A DNA stretch of 46,084 nt, taken from the NCBI GenBank assembly GCA_024405155.1, contig JAKSPC010000012.1, positions 1 to 46,084 on the forward strand, written 5' to 3'. Within the stretch, counting starts at the first letter, position 1. Every line of letters starts with the position of its first letter. The stretch comes from Lachnospiraceae bacterium (GTDB lineage: Bacteria > Bacillota > Clostridia > Lachnospirales > Lachnospiraceae). The position numbers and the translations under genes were made by a program. The notes under the pieces were generated by a model. It searched no databases, was not told where the DNA came from, and was given only the letters and a program-made list of their open reading frames with translations. Of the stretch, positions 24,793 to 32,719 are shown piece after piece.

Positions 24793-25164
24793 TCACAGGT
24801 TCTGTTCGACGGTTTTCGTGGCGATGATATCCACGCCGGTGCCGCAGACGTTTTCTATGATCACGTCACCGGTACGTACCGGCGCTTTCACGGTAATACC
24901 CTTTAACGCCTGCATGCAGCTGAAGATCTTTCCTTTGGGAATGGTGCCGTCCGTCTTTACCGGAAGACAGGTATCCAGGCTGCTGTCCAGGACCGTCACG
25001 GTGCTGGTCACCACCCGTTCCGGCGCCGTCACTTCTTTTCTGGCGTAAGTCTCTCCCCTGGGACAGGTATTCCCGGCGACAGAAACGATACTGTCATTTT
25101 CCAGCGTCACGGTGATCTGACAGCCTAAGGGGCAGCCGATGCAGGTAAGTTCTTTTTTCTCCAT
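24793..25164 (-). CDS. DUF1667 domain protein of the glycerol-3-phosphate dehydrogenase cluster
   Basis: A 123-residue protein with the N-terminal motif LTCIGCPLGCQITV, followed by GNTCPRGETYARKEV, giving four cysteines in a ferredoxin-like or zinc-binding spacing (CxxCxxxC plus C). DUF1667 proteins are found with GlpA- and GlpB-like flavoproteins in Clostridia and probably act as a small electron-transfer or structural subunit. It starts 3 nt after the upstream stop, with GGAGGAGG just before the ATG. Confidence 0.88.
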   Translation of the reverse strand: MEKKELTCIGCPLGCQITVTLENDSIVSVAGNTCPRGETYARKEVTAPERVVTSTVTVLDSSLDTCLPVKTDGTIPKGKIFSCMQALKGITVKAPVRTGDVIIENVCGTGVDIIATKTVEQNL

Positions 25165-25167
25165 GGC

Positions 25168-26448
25168 TTATTCCTCCTCCAGCCGGATAGTGATCTTCTT
25201 TACATCGGGTCGGTCCAGAAGATCCTGTCTCTTTATGGTCACCTGCTCCATTTCTCCGGGAGCCACCACGGGGCGCTTTCTGTGCTGCACCCGCTCCTCT
25301 CCCAGATACACGGAAACAAAAATGTTCTTATATACGTTTGCCACCCGGAAACGGATCGTCAGTTCCTCATCCATGCGGTCCGGACGCACTGTGACCGGCA
25401 CGGTATAGCGGACACCGTTTTCCGGGACCACGTCCACCGTCCTCTGTCCGGCTGTCTTCGCGGCCTCCCCGCGGGAAAGGCCCTCCACGTACTTTGCCGC
25501 ATGTCTGCCCGCATTTGCCGCCTCTTCGCTGACGTAATCCACCAGATCATGGACGTGCAGGACGTTTCCGCAGGCAAACACACCGGGTATGCCGGTCTCC
25601 AGAGACTCGTTCACCACCGGACCTCCCGTGCTTCCCAGTTTCACGCCTGCCGCTTTGGAAAGCTCGTTTTCCGGCAAAAGTCCCACGGAAAGCAGCAGCG
25701 TATCGCATTCGTATTCCTTCCCGGTACCGGGAACGGGGCTGCCGTCCGGCCCCACTTCGGAGATCACCACACTTTCCACACGGTCTTTTCCCCGGATGTC
25801 CGTCACGGTATGCGACAAAAGCAGCGGAATGCCGTAGTCGTCCAGGCACTGTACGATATTTCTCTTAAGGCCGCCGGAATATGGCATCAGTTCCGCCACG
25901 GCCTTCACCTCCGCCCCTTCCAGGGTGAGGCGCCGCGCCATAATGAGTCCGATATCACCGGAGCCAAGAATGACGACTATTTTTCCCGGCATGAAGCCTT
26001 CCCGGTTCATGAGCCTTTGTGCCGTTCCGGCAGAATAGATGCCGGATGGCCTGGTACCGGGAATGGAGAGTGCTCCTCGGGGCCGTTCCCTGCAGCCCAT
26101 GCACAGGATCACGGCGCCGGCTTTTATCTCAAACAGACCGTCTTCGGAATTCATGGCGGTCACCGTTTTGTCCGGAGAAATGTCCAGGACCATGGTATTC
26201 AGTTTATATGGGATCCCCAGTGCTTTTACTTCCTCAATGAAGCGGCCGGCGTACTCCGGTCCCGTCAGTTCTTCTTTGAACGTGTGAAGTCCGAATCCGT
26301 TGTGGATGCACTGATTTAAAATGCCGCCCAGTTCTCTGTCCCTTTCCAGGATCAGGATGTTTTCGGCACCGTTTTTCTTTGCGCTGATGGCTGCTGCCAG
26401 ACCGGCAGGACCGCCGCCTATGATCACGATGGTATTTTCAGATCTCAT
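25168..26448 (-). CDS. GlpB-like NAD(P)/FAD-dependent oxidoreductase
   Basis: 426 residues, with an N-terminal FAD-binding GGGPAGLAAAISAKKNGA, a redox-type CMGCRERPRG segment near residue 115, a second nucleotide site VVILGSGDIGLIMARRL near 158, and FACGNVLHVHDLVD near the C-terminus. In anaerobic glycerol-3-phosphate dehydrogenase systems of Clostridia this protein accepts electrons from the GlpA-like subunit. The start overlaps the upstream stop by 11 nt. Confidence 0.87.
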   Translation of the reverse strand: MRSENTIVIIGGGPAGLAAAISAKKNGAENILILERDRELGGILNQCIHNGFGLHTFKEELTGPEYAGRFIEEVKALGIPYKLNTMVLDISPDKTVTAMNSEDGLFEIKAGAVILCMGCRERPRGALSIPGTRPSGIYSAGTAQRLMNREGFMPGKIVVILGSGDIGLIMARRLTLEGAEVKAVAELMPYSGGLKRNIVQCLDDYGIPLLLSHTVTDIRGKDRVESVVISEVGPDGSPVPGTGKEYECDTLLLSVGLLPENELSKAAGVKLGSTGGPVVNESLETGIPGVFACGNVLHVHDLVDYVSEEAANAGRHAAKYVEGLSRGEAAKTAGQRTVDVVPENGVRYTVPVTVRPDRMDEELTIRFRVANVYKNIFVSVYLGEERVQHRKRPVVAPGEMEQVTIKRQDLLDRPDVKKITIRLEEE

Positions 26449-27889
26449 CCTTCAGATTTCCTTTCACCAGCCAGGTCCCCTTGCCCCGCTTCGTTACTTC
26501 TTCTCTGGATATCCCCAGTTCTCTGGCCAGGATCTCCATCTGCCCCGGCGTGCAGAACCCCGCCTGGCAGCGGCCGGCGCCGGCGCGGACCCTTCTCTTT
26601 AAGCCGTCCATGGTAGTGGCGCCAAGGGGCCTCCGGATGGCGTCCAGGATCTCTCCTTCCGTTACGCCCTCACAGCGGCACACTACTCTGCCGTACTCCG
26701 GATGTTCTTTGATGAGCCTGTTTCTTTCTTCGAAAGAAAGGGTACGGGGATCCAGGATGCCTTTCCTTTTCTTTTTCCAGTTTTTCTTCTTCCCGGGATG
26801 CAGGATATCGAGGACGATCCCGCACACCATCTTTCCGATGGCGGGGCTGGAAGTAAGTCCCGGGGATTCAATGGCGGCGCAGTCGATGAAACCGGGGGCC
26901 TCCGCAAGTTCTCCGATAAGGAACTCATGCCCCTCCCAGTGGGCACGGTTCCCGGAAAAAGAAGTAATGGCCATCTTTAAGGGAACGTTCTTTACGTATT
27001 TTCCGCATTCCCTCATCACTGTGTCCAGACCGTCTTTCGTTGTGGCATGATCTTCTTTTGAGCCGATGTCCACGGAAGTGGGACCGGCAAACAGATTTCC
27101 GTGCACGGTAGGTGCCACCAGGATCCCCTTTCCCATGGGACCCGGCAGCGGGAAGACGGTATGTTTCACCAGACCGCCGGCTTCTTTATCCATCAGGATG
27201 TAGTCGCCTCTTCTGGGCACGATGGTGATCTTTTTCTTTGCGAACATGTTGTGGAAAGTGTCCGCGTACACGCCGGCCGCGTTTACCACCACTTTCGTTT
27301 CAAAGATCTCTTCCGTGCCGTCTGCCTTTGTCACCATGACCGCATAGCCGTTCCCGGTCTTTTCAATGTTTGTGACCGGGGAATCCAGATGAAACTCCGT
27401 TCCGTTTTCACAGGCGTTCTCCGCCATGGCAATATTGAGAAGGAACGGACAGATGATCCCCGCGGAAGGCGCGTACAACGCTGCCACGGCCTCCTCCGAA
27501 ATGTTCGGTTCCATGGCTGCAAGTTCTTCCCGTTCCACGATCCTGAGTCCCTTTACGCCGTTCTTTTCTCCCCTGGACAGAAGTTCCGCAAGTTTCCCGC
27601 GTCCTTCCTCATCGATGCACACCACCAGGGAGCCGTTTCTTTGAAACGGGATCTCCAGATCCTCGCACAGTTCGTCCATCATGGCATTTCCTTCCACATT
27701 GAGCTTTGCCATGAGTGAGCCGGGCGCCGCGTCGTACCCGGCATGAACGATGCCGGAGTTTGCCTTGCTGGTACCGGTGCATACATCTTCCGCAGCTTCC
27801 AGGACCAGCGTATGAAGATCATATTTTGAAAGTTCTCTTGCGGCGGCCGCGCCAGAAACGCCGGCACCGATCACAATTACATCGTACAT
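26438..27889 (-). CDS. GlpA-like FAD-dependent glycerol-3-phosphate dehydrogenase
   Basis: 483 residues. The N-terminal FAD fold (IGAGVSGAAAARELSKYDLH) and the DAO domain motif KANSGIVHAGYDA are followed by a C-terminal BFD-type [2Fe-2S] domain with CRCEGVTEGEI and AGRCQAGFC cysteines (about residues 410-455). It would oxidise glycerol 3-phosphate to dihydroxyacetone phosphate. The three-gene set (this, GlpB-like, DUF1667) is the usual Clostridial form. It follows the folate operon across a terminator-like hairpin. A hydroxyacid substrate is an alternative, since DAO-type enzymes vary. Confidence 0.87.
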   Translation of the reverse strand: MYDVIVIGAGVSGAAAARELSKYDLHTLVLEAAEDVCTGTSKANSGIVHAGYDAAPGSLMAKLNVEGNAMMDELCEDLEIPFQRNGSLVVCIDEEGRGKLAELLSRGEKNGVKGLRIVEREELAAMEPNISEEAVAALYAPSAGIICPFLLNIAMAENACENGTEFHLDSPVTNIEKTGNGYAVMVTKADGTEEIFETKVVVNAAGVYADTFHNMFAKKKITIVPRRGDYILMDKEAGGLVKHTVFPLPGPMGKGILVAPTVHGNLFAGPTSVDIGSKEDHATTKDGLDTVMRECGKYVKNVPLKMAITSFSGNRAHWEGHEFLIGELAEAPGFIDCAAIESPGLTSSPAIGKMVCGIVLDILHPGKKKNWKKKRKGILDPRTLSFEERNRLIKEHPEYGRVVCRCEGVTEGEILDAIRRPLGATTMDGLKRRVRAGAGRCQAGFCTPGQMEILARELGISREEVTKRGKGTWLVKGNLKDEI

Positions 27890-27902
27890 GTTCCGCCTTT
27901 CA

Positions 27903-27931
27903 TAAAGAAAAGCCCGATGGTCAGGCTTTTC
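27903..27931 (-). terminator. Terminator-like hairpin between the folate and glp genes
   Basis: GAAAAGCC and GGCTTTTC form a perfect 8-bp stem around a 9-nt loop (27907-27931) that contains the stop codon of the ECF gene. On the minus strand it is followed by TTTA. It probably reduces read-through into the glp genes. I found no promoter in the 31-nt gap. Confidence 0.55.
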
Positions 27932-28454
27932 GAACGTTTCCTGTAAATTTTGAAAGTTTCTTTAATATCTGGGGCGTCAGGAATCCGAACAGCACCGTCT
28001 TTACGGCCGCTGCCGCGATCCTCCAGAGCGTGGAGGCAAAAGCGATGGGGACCGGATACATCTTGATCTTCGCATCCAGGAAGATCACCACCGTGTTTAA
28101 TACGATCACCAGGATCTCTCCCCCTAAGATGGCCTTTCGGATCTGTCCGTCCGTATTCACAAAGCCATGCTTTTTCGCGTAAAGTCCCACGAATGCTCCC
28201 AGCAGGATGTAGGGAAGGATCCACAGGACCGTGGTCACGTCAAGGCCGTATCGCAGAAGCTGATACAGAAACGTGCCGATGCCGCCCACCAGAGCGCCGT
28301 CTGCCGGTCCGAACATAAGGGCCGCCAGGATCACCGGAAACTCCTCAAAGGAAAGTTTCAGAAATCCCATGTCGATGGCCAGGTATCCAAACACCGCGGT
28401 CAGCGCCGCCAGAAGACCGTCAAACGCGATCTGATATGATTTATTCTTCTTCAT
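27921..28454 (-). CDS. ECF transporter S component, folate (FolT) type
   Basis: A 177-residue membrane protein with about six hydrophobic helices. The start SYQIAFDGLLAALTAVFGYL, then FEEFPVILAALMFGPADGAL and the GTFLYQLLRYG segment match FolT-type S components. Start 28454 is chosen because AAGGAAG precedes it and it overlaps the folD stop (ATGA). Being coupled to folD, FchA and Fhs strongly supports folate uptake. The EcfAAT module must be elsewhere. Confidence 0.8.
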   Translation of the reverse strand: MKKNKSYQIAFDGLLAALTAVFGYLAIDMGFLKLSFEEFPVILAALMFGPADGALVGGIGTFLYQLLRYGLDVTTVLWILPYILLGAFVGLYAKKHGFVNTDGQIRKAILGGEILVIVLNTVVIFLDAKIKMYPVPIAFASTLWRIAAAAVKTVLFGFLTPQILKKLSKFTGNVRKA

Positions 28455-29308
28455 TCTTCTTCCTTTTTCCCGAAAGCTTCCGCCGCCTTTGCCACGTGTG
28501 ACACTAAAACGGCAGTGGTCACGGCTCCCACGCCTCCCGGCACGGGACTGATGCCGGAAACCTTTCCCACACATCCGTCAAAATCCACGTCGCCGGTCAG
28601 TTTTCTCTTTTTTTCGTTCCAGTTGACGCCTACGTCAATAACGGTCTGTCCTTCTCCCAGGTAGTCTGCCGTGATCATTTCCGGCCTTCCCATGGCTGAG
28701 ATCACGATATCCGCCCGGCGGCACTCAGAGGGAAGGTCCTTCGTTTTCGAGTGACATATGGTGGGCGTGGCGCTTTCTCCGAGCACCATCATGGCAGCGG
28801 CTCTCCCCACTACCAGGCTCCTGCCCAGAATGGTGACTTTTTTCCCTTCCAGGGGAATGCCATAGAATCTGAGCATCTCCACGGCTGCCTCAGCCGTGCA
28901 GGGCGGGAATCCCAGGGACCTTCCGGCATAAACACCGGCAAGGGAGCCTTCCGTACAGCCGTCCACGTCCTTTTGGGGCGCAATGTGCCGGAGCACCTCT
29001 TCCTCGTTCATTTCTTTCGGAAGCGGCCGCATGAGAAGGATACCGTGCACGGTATCGTCCGTACTCAGAACATCCATCGTGCGGATCAGGTCTTCCTCAT
29101 TACTGCAGCAAACGGTCAGTGTGGAGATCCCCACCTCATTGCACCGTTTCACGGCCCCTTTTTCATAAGAGGAATCCTCCGCCCTGTCTCCCACTTTTAC
29201 AATGGCAAGACAGGGAACGATCCCCCGTTCCAGAAGCCCTTCCACAAGTCTTTCGGTCTCTTCATTCAGTTTTCCCGCTACGGGAGCACCTTTCAGAATC
29301 TCTGCCAT
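28451..29308 (-). CDS. folD: Methylene-THF dehydrogenase/methenyl-THF cyclohydrolase
   Basis: The bifunctional enzyme that interconverts methylene- and formyl-tetrahydrofolate. Seen are YEKGAVKRCNEVGI with the catalytic Lys, GILLMRPLP, KDVDGCTEGSLAG, and VTILGRSLVVGRAAAMM in the nucleotide domain, then PVPGGVGAVTTAVL. Length 285 is normal. Its first 16 nt overlap the FchA gene and its stop overlaps the FolT start, so the genes are co-translated. Confidence 0.95.
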   Translation of the reverse strand: MAEILKGAPVAGKLNEETERLVEGLLERGIVPCLAIVKVGDRAEDSSYEKGAVKRCNEVGISTLTVCCSNEEDLIRTMDVLSTDDTVHGILLMRPLPKEMNEEEVLRHIAPQKDVDGCTEGSLAGVYAGRSLGFPPCTAEAAVEMLRFYGIPLEGKKVTILGRSLVVGRAAAMMVLGESATPTICHSKTKDLPSECRRADIVISAMGRPEMITADYLGEGQTVIDVGVNWNEKKRKLTGDVDFDGCVGKVSGISPVPGGVGAVTTAVLVSHVAKAAEAFGKKEEE

Positions 29309-29907
29309 ACCTTTTCAAAAATGACGTTTGCCTTTTCCTCATATACGGAAAGCTTTGCGTCGATGCCTGCCTCGACCTTTTCCGCATACGCCCGGTCCTT
29401 CATCAGGCGGGTATTTACCTTCACATTCACTGCCGCGCCCATGAGCGCGCCTCTGGCAAGGGACGCTCCCGTTGCCGCATCCGAGATCATAAGGGTCGAT
29501 CCGTTCTCGCCGAAGATCTCCAGAATATCTATCACCTCGCAGCAGAGGTCAAAGATCTCCTGCGGTCCTTTCGCCGCTGTCTTCAGGCACTGTTCCAGAA
29601 GCTCGTCCCTGCCGGGAGCGTCCTTCGGGACGGCGTAGGCTTCAGCCAGCGGAGCAAAATTCTCGGCATCCTCGTTGATGAGCTGAAGGAGCCTCTCTTT
29701 GATCTCTATGCTTCGCGCCATAAGAGATCGAAGCAATCCTTCCACGCCGGCATATTTCTTTTTTCCGACGGTGAGTTCCCCCACCATGTCGCCGAGGGAG
29801 ATGGCCAGAGCGCCCGCCAGAGCGCTGACCCCGCCGCCGCCCGGCACCGGGGCCGGAGACGCGGTCTCATCTACAAAACCTCTTACGGTAAATGCTGTGT
29901 AATCCAT
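29293..29907 (-). CDS. fchA: Methenyl-THF cyclohydrolase/formimino-THF cyclodeaminase family
   Basis: A 204-residue all-helical protein of the FchA family. The N-terminal ASPAPVPGGGGVSALAGALA is diagnostic. Next to Fhs and FolD it most likely acts as methenyl-THF cyclohydrolase in one-carbon metabolism, although FolD could supply the same activity; formimino-THF cyclodeaminase is the alternative. Its start overlaps the last base of the fhs stop. Confidence 0.9.
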   Translation of the reverse strand: MDYTAFTVRGFVDETASPAPVPGGGGVSALAGALAISLGDMVGELTVGKKKYAGVEGLLRSLMARSIEIKERLLQLINEDAENFAPLAEAYAVPKDAPGRDELLEQCLKTAAKGPQEIFDLCCEVIDILEIFGENGSTLMISDAATGASLARGALMGAAVNVKVNTRLMKDRAYAEKVEAGIDAKLSVYEEKANVIFEKVWQRF

Positions 29908-31601
29908 CAGAACAGCCCCGTGATCACGCCGTTCTCGTCAACGTCGATGTTTTCCGCTGCGGGGACCTTGGGAAGTCCCGGCATGGTCATGATATCACCG
30001 GTAAGGGCTACGATAAAGCCGGCACCGGCGGATACCTTCAGGTTGCGGACCGTCACCGTGAATCCCTTCGGCGCACCTAAAAGCGCAGGATCGTCGGAGA
30101 AGGAATACTGCGTCTTTGCCATGCAGATGGGAAGCTTGTCAAATCCCAGTTCCGCAAGCTGTTTCGCCTGTTTCTTCGCGTTATCGGTAAGAGTGACACC
30201 GTCCGCGTGATAGATCCGTTTGCAGATGGCTGCCAGTTTTTCTTCGATGGTTCCGTCCAGTTCATAGCTGAAGCTGAAATCATTGGGTTCCTCACAGAGA
30301 CGCACCACTTCCTTTGCCAGGGCCACGCCGCCTTCGCCGCCCTTTGCCCATACTTCGGAAAGAGCAACATTGACACCCAGTTCCCGGCACTTGTCTTCCA
30401 CCATCTGAAGTTCTGCCTTCGTATCCGTGGGGAAGGCGTTGATGGCTACCACGCAGGGAAGCTTGTATACGTTTTTGATGTTGTCCACGTGCTGCAGAAG
30501 GTTCGGAAGGCCTTTTTCCAGCGCGGTCAGGTTTTCACTTCCCAGTTCCGCCTTGGGAACGCCGCCGTGATACTTAAGTGCCCTTACGGTGGCTACGATC
30601 ACGACCGCCGAAGGCTTGAGACCGGCCAGGCGGCACTTGATGTCCAGGAACTTCTCTGCGCCCAGATCTGCGGCAAAGCCGGCTTCGGTCACGGCATAGT
30701 CGCCGTACTTTAGTGCCATGCGGGTGGCCGTCACGGAGTTGCAGCCGTGAGCGATATTGGCGAAGGGACCGCCGTGGATGAATGCCGGCGTATGCTCCAG
30801 CGTCTGTACCAGGTTGGGTTTCAGAGCATCCTTCAGAAGTGCCGCCATGGCGCCTTCTGCCTTCAGATCATGTGCGGTGACCGGTTTTCCGTCATAGGTG
30901 TAACCCACGATAATGCGGCCGAGACGCGCCTTCAGATCCGTAATGTCAAACGCCAGGCACAGCACTGCCATGACTTCGGAAGCTACCGTAATATCAAATC
31001 CGTCCTCTCTGGGAACGCCCTGCACTCTTCCGCCCAGGCCGTCCACGATGTGACGGAGCTGGCGGTCGTTCATGTCAACGGCTCTCTTCCAGGTGATCTG
31101 CTTGGGATCGATGCCCAGTCTGTTTCCCTGCTGAATGTGATTGTCCAGCATGGCTGCCAGAAGGTTGTTTGCCGCACCGATGGCATGGAAGTCACCGGTA
31201 AAGTGCAGGTTGATATCCTCCATGGGAATGACCTGCGCGTAGCCGCCGCCGGCAGCGCCTCCCTTTACGCCGAATACCGGTCCCAGAGAAGGCTCCCTGA
31301 GTGCCAGGACCACGTTTTTCCCAAGCTTCTTAAGGCCGTCAGCCAGACCCACGGACGTGGTGGTCTTTCCCTCCCCGGCAGGGGTGGGCGTAATTGCCGT
31401 TACCAGAACGAGTTTTCCGTCGGGGGCATCTGCCACGCCGCCTTCCGCCTTCGTCTTTTTCAGAACGTTCAGGTCTACTTTCGCCTTGTATCTTCCGTAT
31501 AATTCCAGATCCTTTTCTTCAATTCCCGCAAAGGAAGCAACTTCTGTAACCGGTCTCAGCTCCGCTTCGTGAGCGATCTCAATATCACTTTTGCAGTTCA
31601 T
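29907..31601 (-). CDS. fhs: Formate-tetrahydrofolate ligase
   Basis: Activates formate to 10-formyl-THF with ATP. The P-loop-like [16 protein letters not shown] near residue 65, then [20 protein letters not shown] and the C-terminal [20 protein letters not shown] are characteristic. Start 31601 follows AAGGAGAGAGG; an ATG 18 nt upstream precedes the ribosome site and is less likely. The length of 564 residues is normal. It forms the methyl-branch core with FchA and FolD. No CODH/ACS genes are in the window, so acetogenesis cannot be claimed. Confidence 0.96.
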   Translation of the reverse strand: MNCKSDIEIAHEAELRPVTEVASFAGIEEKDLELYGRYKAKVDLNVLKKTKAEGGVADAPDGKLVLVTAITPTPAGEGKTTTSVGLADGLKKLGKNVVLALREPSLGPVFGVKGGAAGGGYAQVIPMEDINLHFTGDFHAIGAANNLLAAMLDNHIQQGNRLGIDPKQITWKRAVDMNDRQLRHIVDGLGGRVQGVPREDGFDITVASEVMAVLCLAFDITDLKARLGRIIVGYTYDGKPVTAHDLKAEGAMAALLKDALKPNLVQTLEHTPAFIHGGPFANIAHGCNSVTATRMALKYGDYAVTEAGFAADLGAEKFLDIKCRLAGLKPSAVVIVATVRALKYHGGVPKAELGSENLTALEKGLPNLLQHVDNIKNVYKLPCVVAINAFPTDTKAELQMVEDKCRELGVNVALSEVWAKGGEGGVALAKEVVRLCEEPNDFSFSYELDGTIEEKLAAICKRIYHADGVTLTDNAKKQAKQLAELGFDKLPICMAKTQYSFSDDPALLGAPKGFTVTVRNLKVSAGAGFIVALTGDIMTMPGLPKVPAAENIDVDENGVITGLF

Positions 31602-31615
31602 GTCCTCTCTCCTTT

Positions 31616-32110
31616 TCAAACTCTGATCTTGATCTCTCTTCCCGATGCGTGGTAGGGATAATACCTGACACCGGCGGCATCCAGCATGCGGCGGGAAGCC
31701 CTGGTCGCGGGAAGATCTTTATATTTGTCATCCGCATAGATAATGGTGCGGATGCCGGACTGAATAATGGCCTTGGCGCACTCGTTGCAGGGAAACAGCG
31801 TCACGTAAAGCTTGCTTCCTTCCAGAGAACCGCCGCGGTAATTAAGGATGGCATTCATCTCACTGTGGGTCACGTAGAAATACTTTGCATTGTAGGGATC
31901 GTTCTCCGCATTCTCGCGGTCCCACGGAAATTCGTCGTCGGAACATCCCCGGGGAAGCCCGTTATACCCCATGGAAAGGATCTTGTTGTCCTCACTGACG
32001 ATGCAGCAGCCTACCTGGGAATTGGGATCCTTGGACCGCTGTGCCGACATGTAGGCAACGCCCATGAAATACTCGTCCCAGCTGATGTAATCATTCCTCT
32101 TGGAACTCAT
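31616..32110 (-). CDS. dCMP deaminase (deoxycytidylate deaminase)
   Basis: 164 residues. The zinc-binding motifs are [12 protein letters not shown] and [14 protein letters not shown]; the N-terminal [20 protein letters not shown] is typical of dCMP deaminases and the ComEB group. It would convert dCMP to dUMP, the precursor for thymidylate synthesis, which uses the methylene-THF made by the downstream genes. Start 32110 has GGAGGGAGGAG before it. The fhs ATG lies 14 nt after its stop. Confidence 0.92.
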   Translation of the reverse strand: MSSKRNDYISWDEYFMGVAYMSAQRSKDPNSQVGCCIVSEDNKILSMGYNGLPRGCSDDEFPWDRENAENDPYNAKYFYVTHSEMNAILNYRGGSLEGSKLYVTLFPCNECAKAIIQSGIRTIIYADDKYKDLPATRASRRMLDAAGVRYYPYHASGREIKIRV

Positions 32111-32137
32111 GTTCTCCTCCCTCCGTAAGTACACATA

Positions 32138-32168
32138 CAGCCGATGACCATTATCCTGCCATCGGCTG
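32138..32168. other. Intergenic inverted repeat before the dCMP deaminase gene
   Basis: CAGCCGATG (32138-32146) and CATCGGCTG (32160-32168) form a 9-bp stem with a 13-nt loop. No T-run follows on either strand, so it is not a classic terminator. It could mark the 3' end of the lipoprotein mRNA or be a protein site. Confidence 0.4.
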
Positions 32169-32189
32169 CATTTGCGCGTTTCTTATTTT

Positions 32190-32636
32190 TTAATACATGG
32201 AAACTCCCACATATTCGTCCGTCTTTGTGATGGTCACGGTAAATCCGTCTTCCGCCCACAGCGCGGACTCTTCTTCCTTCTGATTGGGCTCACCGTATCT
32301 GGCGGTCAGATCCTCCACCACCTTCGCATACTCCCCGGACTTGGCCCCGTATATGTAATAGCAGGCACAGTACATCTGGTTTTTTGAATTGAAGAAATAT
32401 ACGATCTTCGTTTCCCCCGGGGGAGTGATCAGATCCGCAAACTTTCCGTTCTGGTAAACCAGCCGGTCGGGAGAGGACTTGGTCTCATATTTGGAGCCCA
32501 TCATGGCGATCACATTCGCCTTTTCCATTCCCAGGGTCAGATCTTTGAAATTCACCTTTCTCGCGCACCCCGTAAGGAACGAGAATGTCAGAGCCAAAAG
32601 CACTCCCAGTGCCAAAAAACGCAGCGTCTTTTTCAT
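32190..32636 (-). CDS. Small lipoprotein with BamE/SmpA-like core
   Basis: 148 residues with a lipoprotein signal (MKKTLRFLALGVLLALTFSF then LTGC lipobox). The mature part opens with KDLTLGMEKANVIAMMGSKY, the pattern of small BamE/SmpA-like or beta-lactamase-inhibitor-like domains, where a GM..xxV...G segment precedes a beta sheet. No exact family is claimed. Start 32636 has GAGGAG before it and its own promoter upstream. It follows the GT-C-like gene of the ExbB/ExbD operon and may be part of the same surface system. Confidence 0.7.
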   Translation of the reverse strand: MKKTLRFLALGVLLALTFSFLTGCARKVNFKDLTLGMEKANVIAMMGSKYETKSSPDRLVYQNGKFADLITPPGETKIVYFFNSKNQMYCACYYIYGAKSGEYAKVVEDLTARYGEPNQKEEESALWAEDGFTVTITKTDEYVGVSMY

Positions 32637-32672
32637 GAAAATCTCCTCTGTTTCAGAAAAGTATACCTGTAT

Positions 32673-32701
32673 ATCATAATCCATTTGCGTGGAAATATCA
32701 A
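32673..32701 (-). promoter_or_regulatory. Promoter for the small lipoprotein gene
   Basis: TTGATA (32696-32701) and TATGAT (32673-32678) are 17 bp apart on the minus strand, in the 83-nt gap after the GT-C-like gene. Confidence 0.65.
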
Positions 32702-32719
32702 ACGATATCTTCGGCCGGA

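Noticed and set aside
29293-31601. Acetogenic Wood-Ljungdahl pathway
   Set aside because: Only the general folate enzymes are present; no CODH/ACS, methyltransferase or MetF gene is in the window.
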